Assembly (NCBI GenBank): GCA_037892935.1
Contig: JAYXKI010000002.1
Span: 3,194,807-3,258,806, forward strand
Source: Phlebopus portentosus
Taxonomy: Eukaryota > Basidiomycota > Agaricomycetes > Boletales > Boletinellaceae
Reading direction: 5' to 3'
Length of the DNA stretch: 64,000 nt
A model generated the notes under the pieces. It was given only the letters and a program-made list of their open reading frames with translations, searched no databases and was not told the origin of the DNA. Shown one piece after another: positions 12,293 to 23,865 of this stretch. The translations under genes and the position numbers were made by a program. Positions within the stretch are counted from its first letter, which is position 1, and every line of letters starts with the position of its first letter.

Positions 12293-13589
12293 GCGATTGG
12301 AGGATTGGCATGAATGAGATCCGGAATGGTGTTATATGCATTGTGTGGTCTCAAGGGATATGTGGTGGCGGAGGAGATTGCTGCATTGCATATATTTTGC
12401 GCATCGAACTTATTATGCTTTCTGAGCGGATGGTTGAGAACACGATGTTGGCCGACAAGGTATCCGGCGCATCAATCTTATTCCGAGTCCTTTTCACCTC
12501 TCTCTCAGCCTCTCAGCTAATGTTTTGAGGACGGGTGATTGGTTAGAAGGATATCTCTCCTCATCCCACTTTGCATTCTTTGAAATCACAAGTTTGCTGT
12601 GGCCTTTCGGGCTGGCCACGGGTACGAGCAAACTTGCGTTACTAAGTGGATGATCGTGTTACCACAAACATTCTATTACGTGCCAAAGAAAGGGAAGATA
12701 CTGTATATGCAAAGGAGAGGCCTGGGTGGCCATATTCCTTCACACCATCACATTCTCGAATGTTACTACGTCTGTATGTGAACGGGTCGGATGCCTTACA
12801 TAAACTTGCAGTCAGACAGGGACACAATCGAATGATGCGACTCGGAGAAGGACCGAATGTCTCTGACTGGTGCCCGTAATTATGACTCGAGTAGTCGTAT
12901 GAAGTCACGCAGTGAAGTTCAAAGCGCCGACCCAGAAGAGATGCTGCGACAATATCTTTAAGACATTAGGGTGACCGTCACTCTGGCCGCCAGCTGTACT
13001 CTTCCACCAACGATCACTTTCATCCAGCGAGTTCCTGATGATTTCCACCCGCATACTAATCTGCGAGAACGTGGAGCAACTAGCATCTAAAGTAGACAAT
13101 TGGGGGGAGAACAACTACCGTTCGGTACGCCATTAGCTTCCTACATATACATGGTACTTCGTATCCTCACGTTCTTTCCCTTGTCAGCCAATTTATGTAC
13201 GCTAAAAAATCTTTTGGGAAATCACAGATGACGATGAAAAAATCAGGAGGGTCTTCCAAGGACTAACTGTACGTGACATTATACATGGGTAATGAGGTTG
13301 TTTAGTGGGCGTACTATTACTGGGTTGAGCATCAGTGGGCTGGCGTTGAGGGACTGGGATATGTTTATTTCCCAGATCATGGATTCATTCCTCTGACCGC
13401 CCGTTTGACAATATCCATGCACGCGCGAGCAGTTGCCTAAAGAGATGTCATTTTTCTTGATGATTAGGACGTCCTTCCCGGATTTTGATCATTCTTCCCG
13501 AAGGCAGTACGGCAGTCGCAGCTATTGGATAACTTTCCCCCCCCTTCCTAGGCTTGGGATTTCAACAAGGGCTCAGATTACGACCAATC
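12293..13589. other. Intergenic region upstream of the aspartic protease
   Basis: About 1.3 kb with short scattered open frames on both strands and no recognisable motif. It could hide the leader exon(s) of the aspartic protease close to 12300-12540. A homopolymer C tract occurs near 13535-13545. I see no other structure. Confidence 0.3.
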
Positions 13590-14242
13590 TAAGCTTATGA
13601 TTACCGAGGGAAGTAGTGGCTGGCGAGAAACTCCTCGGAGATCCTGCGGATAGATTTTGCATCCCGGACATCGCGATTCATGTCGACGGCTGTCCTGTCA
13701 TTATACTCGAAGCTGCGTCTTTATGGGCACCGGAAGACTTGAAGAAACGTGCTCATGACTGGTTCCTCTGCAAAAGTGTACGGGTAGTGATTCTGATCCA
13801 AGTGAAAGAAGGCAATGGGAGGAACTACGGGTACAAACAGCATGATCCGTCTGTTCAAGAACTTCCTTTCCAGGCGTTTAAGGATTGTCACATTGGCGAT
13901 GGTGTATACTGAATTGAAGGAGAGGACCGCACTTTCGTTGGGGACTTGTCGTGCATTACTAGTACTGTCCTATTCAGGACTTCTCCCGAAAGCTACGACA
14001 ACGGAGGCGTCGAAAACGCGAGCAAGATGAAACACGGTGTGTTAATTGGACTCAAGCTGACTCTCAACAAATATTGTAGGCAGATCTTACAGCAGATGAA
14101 GAGATCTCCAGAATTAGACCCAGGTTTTCGTATGGTCAGAAAAGAACTCAAGTTGCCGGATCAGTTCGTCGTTCAGTTCACCACGCCCAACATCCGAAGG
14201 ATTTTAGACCTTTGCAAGCGGGAGGCCGCTTTCAGGAGGTAG
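13590..14242 (+). pseudogene. Possible remnant of a fungal nuclease-fold-like (PD-(D/E)XK-type) protein
   Basis: An open frame running through 13616-13912 contains IPDIAIHV, then PVIILEAASLW, then LKKRAHDWFL and VRVVILIQVK. This resembles a fungal hypothetical-protein family in which PD...LEvg.S...L..dA..WL...vrVVILI suggests a restriction-endonuclease-like core. No ATG opens the frame (the first start-like codon is GTG), and a stop follows soon after. A second frame, 13946-14242, continues without obvious similarity. Missing start, early stop and short length suggest a broken or badly resolved gene. The family link is from memory of the pattern and is tentative. Confidence 0.35.
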
Positions 14243-14578
14243 GATATGTGGTTCAACAAAGGACGGGATCTTGCCGCTCCGACCGGGAAGGTTTTGCAGA
14301 AAATGGCATTGAAAGCTCTTCGCTTGATTGGTTGATCAGCATTACGGATCGGGTCCCTTGAAGTTCAACCTATCCTGTCGATTACTGAGCATTAACTGTA
14401 ATCAATGTTAATATTGCGGTGCATATACGAATATACTGTATATGTACGTTATGGTTTTAGCTTTCGTCGCGCCATCGCACGCCAACTTGAACTTGGTCGG
14501 CACGACGTCATAGCTTGACTATCTTTTCCGTGACAGTAACTTGGTAAGAAAAACGGCCTCTGAACAATATGCTACAAT

Positions 14579-15645
14579 ATGCCGCCATCCACGTCCCTCG
14601 TAATAGGCGCTTCTCGTGGTCTCGGCCTCGAACTCGCGCGCAACTTGCACGCTCGAGGCTCATCCGTCTTCGCGACAGTCCGCTCGCCATCACAATCACC
14701 CGACCTTTTCCCAAAAGGCGTCATTGTGATCGATGGAGTGGATGTTGCAAATGAAGATGCTGGAGATAAAATCGTGACAATCCTGAACGGACGGAAGATA
14801 GATCTTGTTGTTATTAATGCGGGTGTGTTCAAAGCTGAGGTGAGTGTTGGCTGGATATATGCGGTGTCTTATACATTGAGGTCGTCTTAGACGTTGGATA
14901 AACCGAACTTCGCGGATGAGGTCGAGATGTACAAGACCGTCGCTATCGCGCCTGTCTTCCTAACTCATCATCTGTTCGTACTACTTGCTCCTCTGTCTCA
15001 TTATCAGCATTGATATATACTGTACACCCTGAAGACGAAAATCCAAGGTCTTCGCACCAGGTGCGAAGCTAGTTCTCATCACAACCGAAGGCGGGTCCAT
15101 AGCATTGCGAACGCAAGAAGAAGGAGGCGGGAATTATGGACACCACGGGAGCAAAGCTGCAGCGAACATGGTCGGACGACTGTTGTCACACGACCTCGTT
15201 GCAGATGGCGTCGCAGTCGTCATGATCCACGTCAGTCACAATAATACATAACTGTTCTCTTCTTTTGGATATGGATATATTTATACTTATACGATGATAT
15301 TAGCCTGGGTTTATGCGGACAGAGATGACGAAAGGGGTTGGATTTGACAAATTCTGGGATTCCGGCGGTGGTAAGCTTTATGCATCGAACCTATAAGGAC
15401 ATGACCAATAAGTCGCATTTATCGCAGCTGTCGAGCCGTCCGAGGCAGCCAAGTCGACCCTCGATTTCGTAGAGACGTTCTCCATCAAAGACACGGGATC
15501 ATTCTGGGCCCCTCGCGGTCCTCGGTAAGTCTACAACTCGACAAATTTGGGGTTCCTGAAGATAATTATCTTGCACAGTGACATTGGTGAAGCGGAACGA
15601 GTCCTTGGCAAGAACGTCCCGACGCCACTTCGATTGCCATGGTAA
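14579..15645 (+). CDS. Short-chain dehydrogenase/reductase (SDR), atypical active site
   Basis: NAD(P)-dependent oxidoreductase of the classical SDR fold; substrate unknown. The protein opens MPPSTSLVIGASRGLGLELA, giving the cofactor-binding GxxxGxG as GASRGLG; LVVINAGV supplies the NAG motif. Later exons read MYKTVAIAPVFLTHHL, KLVLITTEGGS, GGGNYGHHGSKAAANMVGRLL, VVMIHPGFMRTEM and end TPLRLPW before TAA at 15643-15645. Five GT-AG introns are required and the frame is open throughout. In the active-site segment the residue four before the Lys is His, not the expected Tyr; a Tyr stands six before the Lys. The length of about 240 residues is normal. Activity is therefore uncertain. Confidence 0.87.
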
Positions 15646-16606
15646 AACTAAGTGTCAAGCTGGTGGTGGACTCAAGACGGTCGCTGTCGAGTGAGAGGGA
15701 CGCTTCATGCAGCATCATTAATATTGATCCTTTTCCTAGGCAGTAAGATTGAAGCTTTGTATTTCCTTGGGCTTCGCGAAGTAAGCCGCCCCTTGATGTA
15801 TTCTGTAGATCGATCGTAGACTTGGACAGAACTCTAAATATCAGAACACCAAAACAGGTTCTTTCAACTTCCTAAATATCATTGCAATTAGCCCAGAATC
15901 TCAACTACACTGTACACACTATATGCATACACACCGCACTACGATACTAACAACGATCATCGACAAGCAGAAACAGCACAGCAAGGGTAAAAAAGGTAAA
16001 AGAAATAATAGGAAGGCCTACAAAAGAGACCGAACCAGACCAAGTCAAGCTTGATAGCAGTTTGATTTTCTCGCACGGCGAGCTGCGTGCGTACAAGGCG
16101 GGTGGAAGTCCGGTTTATAGGGTGGAGCAGGTGGTGGGAAAAGAAAAATCGAGAAAGGAGAAGGAGCGACTTTGGGATCAATACCGGAGAGCACAGAGCA
16201 CCTCATAGCGAGGCGATAAAAAAACTGGTCGACGAACGGAGTCTCGAGAATTGGAAATCAGGAACACATTTGGAACTCGATCACATCGCAGAACCAACTG
16301 GTAACTGCGTACGGCAAAGGGCGGCAATGGCAGGCACATACCTCAGATCAAGAGAAAACAAATGCTCAATTACAGAGCACTTGCATCAATTGAACGAGTC
16401 AGATACAACTGGCACAATAGATATGTTAATCATCGGGTTACAGAAAAACAGACAGACAGACACAAAATACGAAGCGGAGAGCAGGACAGGCGAGACACTA
16501 TGGGAGATCAGCGTATGGCAAGGCATAAATAACCGAGACCAAAGACGTTAAGCAGACTATGCGGGGGTAACAACGTCATGAGGTCAACTTAACCAACGGC
16601 ATCGGG
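15646..16606. other. Intergenic region, 3' flanks of the SDR and bHLH genes
   Basis: Convergent gene ends. A plus-strand open frame of 154 codons at 16087-16551 is low in complexity and lies where the 3' untranslated region of the bHLH gene is expected on the other strand. No motif supports a gene. Confidence 0.35.
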
Positions 16607-18149
16607 TCAAAACATAAGCGCGGCCACATGACGTCCACCTCCACCGCCGACGGAGATCGGTGTAGCATACGGCGCGCTGGGAAGACTGATCGAAAGACTC
16701 GGCTTGCGTCCGTACGCAGCGCCAGTGTTGCCACCGACGTCAAAAGGGACTGGACTACCGCCTACGCTTCCCTGGTTCCCAATGCCATCAGCGCTGCCTA
16801 CTGAGCTCGCATCGTCCAGTTCTGGACTCGCATAGATCTGTTGCTGACTAGCCTGCTGCTGCTGAAGGAAGAACGGATTCCCACCCATCGGTGAGTTAGG
16901 TCCGCCTGCGCTGACTGGCGGGGTGAAGCTGCCCGCACCAGTAGCAGCAAATTGCTGTGCCCAATGCTGCTGTTGACTTTGCTGACCGAGGAACATGCCA
17001 ATCTGGTTTTGATTTTGGCCCTGTGCAACCCAGTTCGCGAGCTTATCGTGACTGATCTGTTGCGCGTGCACCGCAAAGTCGGGATGAACAGGCAGTGCGT
17101 GAGATGCCCCGTGCGACAGACCGTTTGGCTCGTACATCGTGTTCACGCCGGCAGAAAGAGCTGGATGAGATGGCATGCTATCAAAAGCAAGATTACGCGA
17201 GAAGCCAAGCTGTTGTTGAAGGCCTAGTTGACTGATCTGTCCAGCGGTTTGGCTGGCAACCGGTGCAGGTGCAGGAGCCTTGAAGGCCGGGTTCATACGA
17301 ACGAAATCATCGTCACCGTCATCCATGCCATCGTCCTCACCACCTTGTAAGGCGAGTTCGTATGCCCTGCGCTCCTCTTCGCCCATCTCACCCAAGCGCT
17401 CACCATCCCATCCACCGACACCACCTGCTCCTTCAATATCCTGAGGACTGATCAAATTAAGGAACTCTGGAGAACGAGGCGGCTCTTCAACACGTGGAAG
17501 GCCCGCGCGCGCACGCCATTCATTAAGCTCGCGTCGAAGAGCATCAGACTCGGCGCGAATCAGGCGCAATTCACGTGCAGCGAGAAGACGAGTGCGGCGT
17601 GACTGGTGAATCATCGCGATACTAGAGTTGACAATCGCAGACTTCGATGGACGTCTAACTGTTGCGAGGTTTGGCAGCAGAGCAGCGAGATCCTAAAAGA
17701 AGCCCGTAAGATAGACAGCTCCTTGATCTTAAGAAAGTCAACGAACCAAGAAGCGGCCATTGAGAGTCTCGCGGCGTGCTCTCTCTACTGCGTTGTGCGT
17801 TGCGCGGCGCTCGGCCGTATTCGCACGCCTGTTCGGCTTTCGCTTTCCTGTGCTTGTTGCGTTGTTGTTTGCCGTAGTTGTATTCTATTTCGAGTAAAAC
17901 CAAAACGAGAAATGTCAGAGATCAGCGCGCCATCAAATCGTTTGTCAGCGGTGTCCGACACGTCAAACACGCCGATAGAAAGGAGAAAGAAGAAAGAACT
18001 TACGCCGTTGTTGTTGTTGTCGCCATCAACCGGGACTGGCAATGCGGCCGAATTGGGCGACAGCGGAGTCGCCGGTGGCTGCGAGGGAGGGGAGATCCAG
18101 CGGTAGAGCCGGTGGTCGACGAAGGAGTGTTTACTTCTGGAAGTGACAT
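16607..18149 (-). CDS. bHLH transcription factor with Gln-rich C-terminus
   Basis: Nuclear DNA-binding regulator. Four exons join through GT-AG introns: MSLPE (ATG at 18149), then PPATPLSPNSAALPVPVDGD, then an exon with Lys/Arg-rich KRKPNRRAN and the basic region THNAVERARRETLNGRFL, then DLAALLPNLATVRRPSKSAI and NSSIAMIHQSRR. The basic region has His, Glu and Arg at the positions that contact a CACGTG-type E-box. Helix 1, loop and helix 2 are complete. A short coiled-coil-like stretch (RELRLIRAESDALRRELNEW) follows, then about 250 residues rich in Gln, Ser, Gly and Pro, probably an activation region. The end is GGGGGRHVAALMF. Assignment to a specific named fungal bHLH protein is not possible from sequence alone. 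Confidence 0.86.
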
Positions 18150-21065
18150 GTTTTGCTGTCGGATGCTGGTACTGCTGGTGATTTCAAATATCGTATCGTG
18201 TGTAATGGGATCGGCGCTAATCTCTGATGGTGGCTTCGAGGCGAAGTTGAAAGAAAAAAAAATCCCAGGCGGAATAATCGGTGACCGAGAGTGGGATAAG
18301 GTCCAGGTATGTGTACGGTAAGGGTTACAGATGGATGTGCGTGGTATGCAGGTGTACAAGGTACAGGGAGAATTCACGGATAGGTTCGCGATTGCTCAGC
18401 GTAACCTGGTGAATCTTGTCTTGAGGGCGTGCGGGAGACAGCGGGTGCTATTGGTTGATGCTGCGGAGAAATAAGAAGCGGATACGCGATTGCTCAGCGG
18501 AATCCGGGATTTGTTCTGGCGGTATTCAAGAGACTCGTCGACGTGCTTATGGCGAGTTGGGAAGTATCGATGGCAGGTAATCGGTAGTGTAGATGTGGTG
18601 TAGATCAGTCGCGAGTAATCTCAAGCGTACTGACTGACGGGTAAGCGAGGTGTAGGGGCTAATCGTGCGTTTAAGGCAGAAAATACGAAGGCGGATTGCG
18701 AGAAGCCGGCAAGGGTCGCGAGATCTACTCATCGAAGACACAAGTGTCGTCGAGAAGGTCGTCGTCGTTGCCGTTGATGGCGGAGGAAAAATCATGCAGA
18801 GACGAGATAAGCATGCGGAAAATCGCAAAAAATTAAAGAATAAAGCTACGCACTCCAGGCGGTATCCTTGTGACGGCTGGGGGCTTGTCGGAAGAAGGAG
18901 AACGAGGGAAGGGGAGTACGGGAAGGGAGAGCACCGTCGAGAGCTCAGAACATCTGTGGGGGGGATAGAGCCAGGATCAACGACAGGGCATCATTCTATT
19001 ATCTCTCTTCCGGCAACGACCGAGGTCACATGATATACTTCTCACGACCTACCCGGCACTCTGATTTGCTTGTTCTCCGGTGTGCTCAATATCATTACCA
19101 TTACATACATGCATGCAGTAGCCCGTGCTGTGCTTTATTCTCTGTATTTCTCCGGTCAGAGGCATCGTCTCCCCCGACAGCGCCATCGCTTCGCGCCTGT
19201 CGCCCATCCCCATCTCCCTTTCTCACTTTCCTTGCCTCTCGGTAAACGAATTTCTTGGAATTTCTCTGTCGCATGTCGATGACCTCGGAGAAACATACCA
19301 CGTTCCCCTGCAAGAAATGGAGATTCATCCTTTTTCGTCCGAGTCCCCTTTCCCACGTCTTGCAACGACTTACTTCATCACTGGCTCGAGGATAGATCGA
19401 CTTCCAAACAAAGAACCTGATCTGAGGGCTCTCCTCATCAGGTTCCTCCTATCTTGTCGACGTGGCTACTCACCTTCTCCGTATTCAAATGTTTAAAACT
19501 CAGCTCCCCCATGACGCTTCTTCGCTGACGTGAAGCAAGTCGATGTAAGTGAATTGAGTGGTGCAAACGATTCTACATGATCATATGTTCCGAAATATTG
19601 AGCTATTTCAGTGAGTATTGTGAGCATTTGTTAAACCTGGTTGCTCTGGGAAGTCACTGTTTAATGACTTCTCTCAAAATAGCTTTCCCTTCATATCACC
19701 GCGTCTATTTTTTTTCTTTTCCTAGCAACTTCCCGCACCTCCTATCTTATCCATTTTCCATCAAGGGTTTCCCGGCGCAGTTCGAGCGCCTGAATCAAAG
19801 CCTCGAAATTTACGGGAGAGCTTCTTTACACGTAGCGAAATACTGACCTCTGAGAGTCATCTTAGCCTAACTGTCTCTGAAAGGGCGTGCATTGCAAGTA
19901 ACTACATATCTGACCTATCTTCGATTGATTTGTCTGCTCCTTGCAAATTATCTCGTCGTTCTCAGACGATCCCACGGGTTTCATTATGCTCTTTCTTTTT
20001 TCGAAACCTTGATGGTCAGATATGCCACTGGCATGCTGCGTGTCAGCTTATCGCGGGTGATGATCTATCTGTGATTCACACACGGTGAAAAAGTATATTT
20101 GAATAAAGGCGCGACAGTGGGTTCATCGATTTGAAAAGCCTGGTTTTTGTCGTCTGACTTGCCTTTGAGGCTTGTACTATAATAATAATACCCGCATGAC
20201 CTAAGTACCTCAAAGGTCACAAGGTCTCATTTCTTTCTGCGCCATTTCTGGCTCTCGCCAACCCTTCATAAATGTCTCATATTAAAAGAGGAGTTGCAAA
20301 ATCACGTTCATCTGCACACTGCAATACACAAATTTACTTCCCATGGCGACTGATTCGTCTTCGCGCGCTCTAGATGCAAGCAGAAGAAACGGCTGCCGAT
20401 CTCTAGAGACGCCCGCTCAGTCATCTGAAATGCCTGAGCACTGGCAACAGCATAGGCAACGCCATCACGGATCAATGTGGTGATCGATTGCGGATGCGGT
20501 TCGCGGCTTTGCGACTTGCCTGTTCCCTCCGTTTCTGTTTTATCTTAAACTTCGCCTTCACGACGATCAGCGAATGCATTGCTCTGAACTTATTGGACGT
20601 CGTTTGGCGAGGTATATGCTTTACGGATGTTGCGAGGGATAGTGATAGGTGGTGAATGCGGCATGGGAAGGTGAGTGTCTGATTTGATTATCAGGACTCG
20701 CATACTCGTTTTTACTAACGAGGCCGTGTGGGTTTTTGACTTGCGATACGAGGTTACAAGGCCAACGGTTACACTTTCACATTGTGAGATAATCTCTTTC
20801 TGTGGAGATGGCCTCGTCCTCCGATTTCGGGACCACAAGCCTTCTGTTTCTTGTCTCAACTCGAGAATCTGTATTGTTTCAATGTTTCCTCTATTAGTTT
20901 GACGTGCACTACATGTCCCTAGGCGTATGATGTCCGGTCTTTACGGTCAATACGTGAATGATACCGAGAATCAGTGAATGGTACAACTTGGTTTAGGAGC
21001 ACTGGTACTAGTATACCTAAAGGTCAACAGAACAACCTTGCTTTTCTATCGACAGGGACCAGAGT
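18150..21065. other. Gene-poor region upstream of the bHLH gene
   Basis: Nearly 3 kb with many short open frames on both strands but none with a recognisable motif or plausible splice chain. Around 18386-18500 a short direct repeat, GCGATTGCTCAGCG, occurs twice with small differences. The first few hundred bases should hold the 5' leader and promoter of the bHLH gene. A long non-coding transcript cannot be excluded. Confidence 0.35.
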
Positions 21066-21418
21066 CTCTGTGTAGGAGGGAAAACTCCCGAAGTAGTTTA
21101 CCACAAGTTGTCAACATCGGGTAGTGTAGATGATAACGGAGTTGTCAACATGTTGGTAACGTGTGGTAAACTTCTCTGTGAAGTACCTGCCAAATATGTG
21201 GGTGGGCTCCCAAATCATATTAAAAAAGCTCACTGGGCAAAAATGTGTACAGACACAGACATCCGGAAAAATCATTTAGCACGTATGCTATGGCTTCCAA
21301 ACAGACTTCTTACAAATCACTAATCTTTGAGTTTACCACATCCTCTGAGTTTTCAGCTGCAGTTGACCACTTCAGTTGACAACATGTGGCATATTTGAGT
21401 TTTCCCTCCGGTCCAGAG
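21066..21418. mobile_element. Second MITE-like element with imperfect terminal inverted repeats
   Basis: The left end (CTCTGTGTAGGAGGGAAAACTC, from 21066) and the reverse complement of the right end (CTCTGGACCGGAGGGAAAACTC, ending at 21418) share CTCTG and the 13-mer GGAGGGAAAACTC. The similarity continues inward: CCACAAGTTGTCAAC on the left against CCACATGTTGTCAAC on the right. The arm is therefore nearly 50 bp long with small differences. I could not find a clear target-site duplication. The 353-bp element codes for nothing I can see. Confidence 0.6.
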
Positions 21419-21955
21419 ATGTTGTCCAGTATATGGGAGACTCCCTTAGACTAACTTTCGAGTACTAACCCTTCTTCTCGCTGTGCAATGAACATGTATG
21501 TATTATGCTCCAATGTGCTCCATAACTCCCTGGAAAATAAGAGGAATCTTAGTTAAGGCTAAAGTCACAGGATGGATAGAACCCTCAACTACTTGAAAGG
21601 ACTGATGACCGGTGACCTTGTTCACGAGCTGACCGGTGGTAAGCTATGAGTGAAGGGAGGCATGCTTTTCGAAACATGCCATGGAAACTACAAAAGCAAG
21701 GCAGAGCTCCGAATATACTTTACATAGATTGAACTTGTTGATTGGGATTGTGATGTCAATTTAAAGCCAGAAAATTATCCAAGTAAGAAGGAAATTTAAA
21801 GCAAGTTCGGTGGATGGATCCCGAAGGATCGACGGTGGCTTCCTAAAACGGCGAAGACGTCGTGCGCAGGAAAACAACTTTTTATCTGATTTCTTGACTC
21901 CTTCCTCGACGTCCACCACATCTACTGCTGCCTAATTTCACTCTCATCTTCAAGT
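21419..21955. promoter_or_regulatory. NAP1 upstream region
   Basis: Non-coding sequence between the MITE-like element and NAP1. It contains a pyrimidine-rich stretch just before the start codon, as is common at basidiomycete promoters, but no clear TATA box. Confidence 0.35.
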
Positions 21956-23327
21956 ATGGACACACCCAGGAAGATTTATGGAGATGTTACTGCTCCAACC
22001 CCGCAAAACACGCCTATGGCGCATGCTCCAATATCATCGGGGCTGGCGAGACCAGCAGTGCCTGACATCCTTGAGGACGAGGAAGAGACCAAAGCTGAAG
22101 CGAGAGAGATTGCATCTGTGTTACAGAGTAGTGCTGCTCGTTCGGCGCTCACAAATGTTGTACAAAAACGGCTGCAGTCATTGATCGGGCAGAGCTCAGG
22201 GTACATCGAGGGCCTCCCAGTAGAGGCGAAACGATCGCTTGCCGCTCTACATGCCGTCCAGAGCAAATACGAGGATTTGCAGAAGGAAATGAAGCGCGAG
22301 TTATGGGAAATGGAAAAGAAGGTGCGTTCTCCGTCCAATTCTTCCCTTTCTGCTGATTGAGTGAATGCTCGTTAGTACTTTGAGCGCGTAAAGCCCCTAT
22401 ACGAGCGACGCGCAAATATCATTTCGGGCTCTGCAGCCCCCACATTGGAAGAAATCGAGGCTGGTGAAAAGCAAGCGAAGGAGGACGACGAGGACTATGA
22501 GCCTCTCCCAAAGGTCGAGGGCAAGCCGGAATCCGCACCGATACCCGACTTTTGGCCGACCGTGTTGCGCCGTCATCCCGGCGTCCAGGAGCTACTCTCG
22601 ATACGAGACCTCGACGCACTGAAATTTCTCAAGGACGTACAACTTTCCTATTTGGGAGGAGCATCGGGTAACGAGGGGCGGGAGAACCGAATGGGTTTCA
22701 AGCTATCGTTCTTCTTCTCCCCGAATGAGTACTTTGAGAACGAGCTGCTCGAGAAGACGTACGTATACAAGCCAGACATTGATTGGGCAGGTGATTATGT
22801 GTATGAACGTGCGATTGGGACCGAAATCCGCTGGAAGGAAGATAAAGACCTCACGAAAGAAGTACAGACGAAGACGCAGCGTTCAAAGAGTGCGTCTGTT
22901 ATTCATTCCCAAGCTCATGGGCTACTTCACTTTAGCTGACACGCATGCTTAGAAACGAATCGCACGCGTATGGTCAAGAAAACAGTCGATGCCGAATCCT
23001 TCTTTAACTTCTTCTCACCACCGCAACCGCCATCAGACGAAGCGATTGAAAACGAAGAGATTGATGACGACGAACTCAGCGCACTTGAAGGTGCTTTGGC
23101 GATTGACTTCCAACTGGGCGACGATTTCAAGGATAGGGTGGGTTTTTTTTTTCCTTCATGTTTTTAGGAATTATGTTTATCCTCTGTATCAGATCATACC
23201 GCGTGCTGCCGATTACTTCACAGGTAAAGCACTTGAATGGGAAGAAGAAGATCTGGAAGATTGGGATGACGAAGATGACGAAGATGAAGACGAGGACGAG
23301 GATGAGGATGGCGAGGATGAGCAGTGA
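21956..23327 (+). CDS. NAP1: Nucleosome assembly protein NAP1 (histone chaperone)
   Basis: Binds H2A-H2B and H3-H4, shuttles histones into the nucleus and assembles nucleosomes. The start MDTPRKIYGDV is followed by an acidic stretch and a long helix typical of the dimerisation region (LPVEAKRSLAALHAVQSKYE, YFERVKPLYERRANII). The NAP core follows: IPDFWPTVLRRHPGVQELL, DLDALKFLKDVQLSYL, FKLSFFFSPNEYFEN and TVDAESFFNFFSPP. It ends in a long Asp/Glu-rich tail (from EWEEEDLEDW onward), as in yeast Nap1. Introns at about 22321-22375, 22890-22952 and 23137-23191 have GT-AG ends. Total length of about 400 residues is normal. The gene converges with the Zn2Cys6 regulator downstream. Confidence 0.93.
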
Positions 23328-23865
23328 TCGTAATTCGTCTATGTGATTCCACCGCTTAGTCTCGACTTCAATCACTCAATAGTTTCATCCTTAAGGACAG
23401 AAAATAAAATGTTCTATTTGTATTCTAATATGTGATACGCAGTATCTTGGGATATCGTGTGCATCTAAATCGCCGCGTTGGAGCACGAGTGGAATGTCGC
23501 AGGTTGAAGAAAGCATGACGTCAAGAGGTTTGTGAAACTGAAGTTCACTCAATGATACTGACAGATGCGGGTAGACTTAGTAGTAGGATTTCCTAGAAGT
23601 ACACAGACTACTATACACGAGCAACAGCTAGACAACAGAAATAAATGTGATATAAACAAGTTTCATATTTCGATGACTTTCCTACGTTTTGTTTGCCAGT
23701 GCAGTCGAAGGATCAGAACTCGAAAGCGTGAGTAATAGAAAAACTAAGAAGAGGATGAAGATACGGTGACAGAAGATGCCAAGTGAGAATCAAATACAGA
23801 TGGGCGGAGAAGAATGTCCCTGTGCGAAGGAAATCTCCAAGGCGGATTCCTCGACCTATATGCAA
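23328..23865. other. Convergent intergenic region between NAP1 and the Zn2Cys6 regulator
   Basis: 3' flanks of two convergent genes; AT-rich in the middle. No open frame or element recognised. Confidence 0.4.

Noticed and set aside
13616..13912. Complete nuclease gene
   Set aside because: The frame has no ATG and ends early; only a remnant or partial gene can be supported.
16087..16551. Open frame of 154 codons on the plus strand
   Set aside because: Charged, low-complexity translation with no motif; lies antisense to the likely 3' untranslated region of the bHLH gene.
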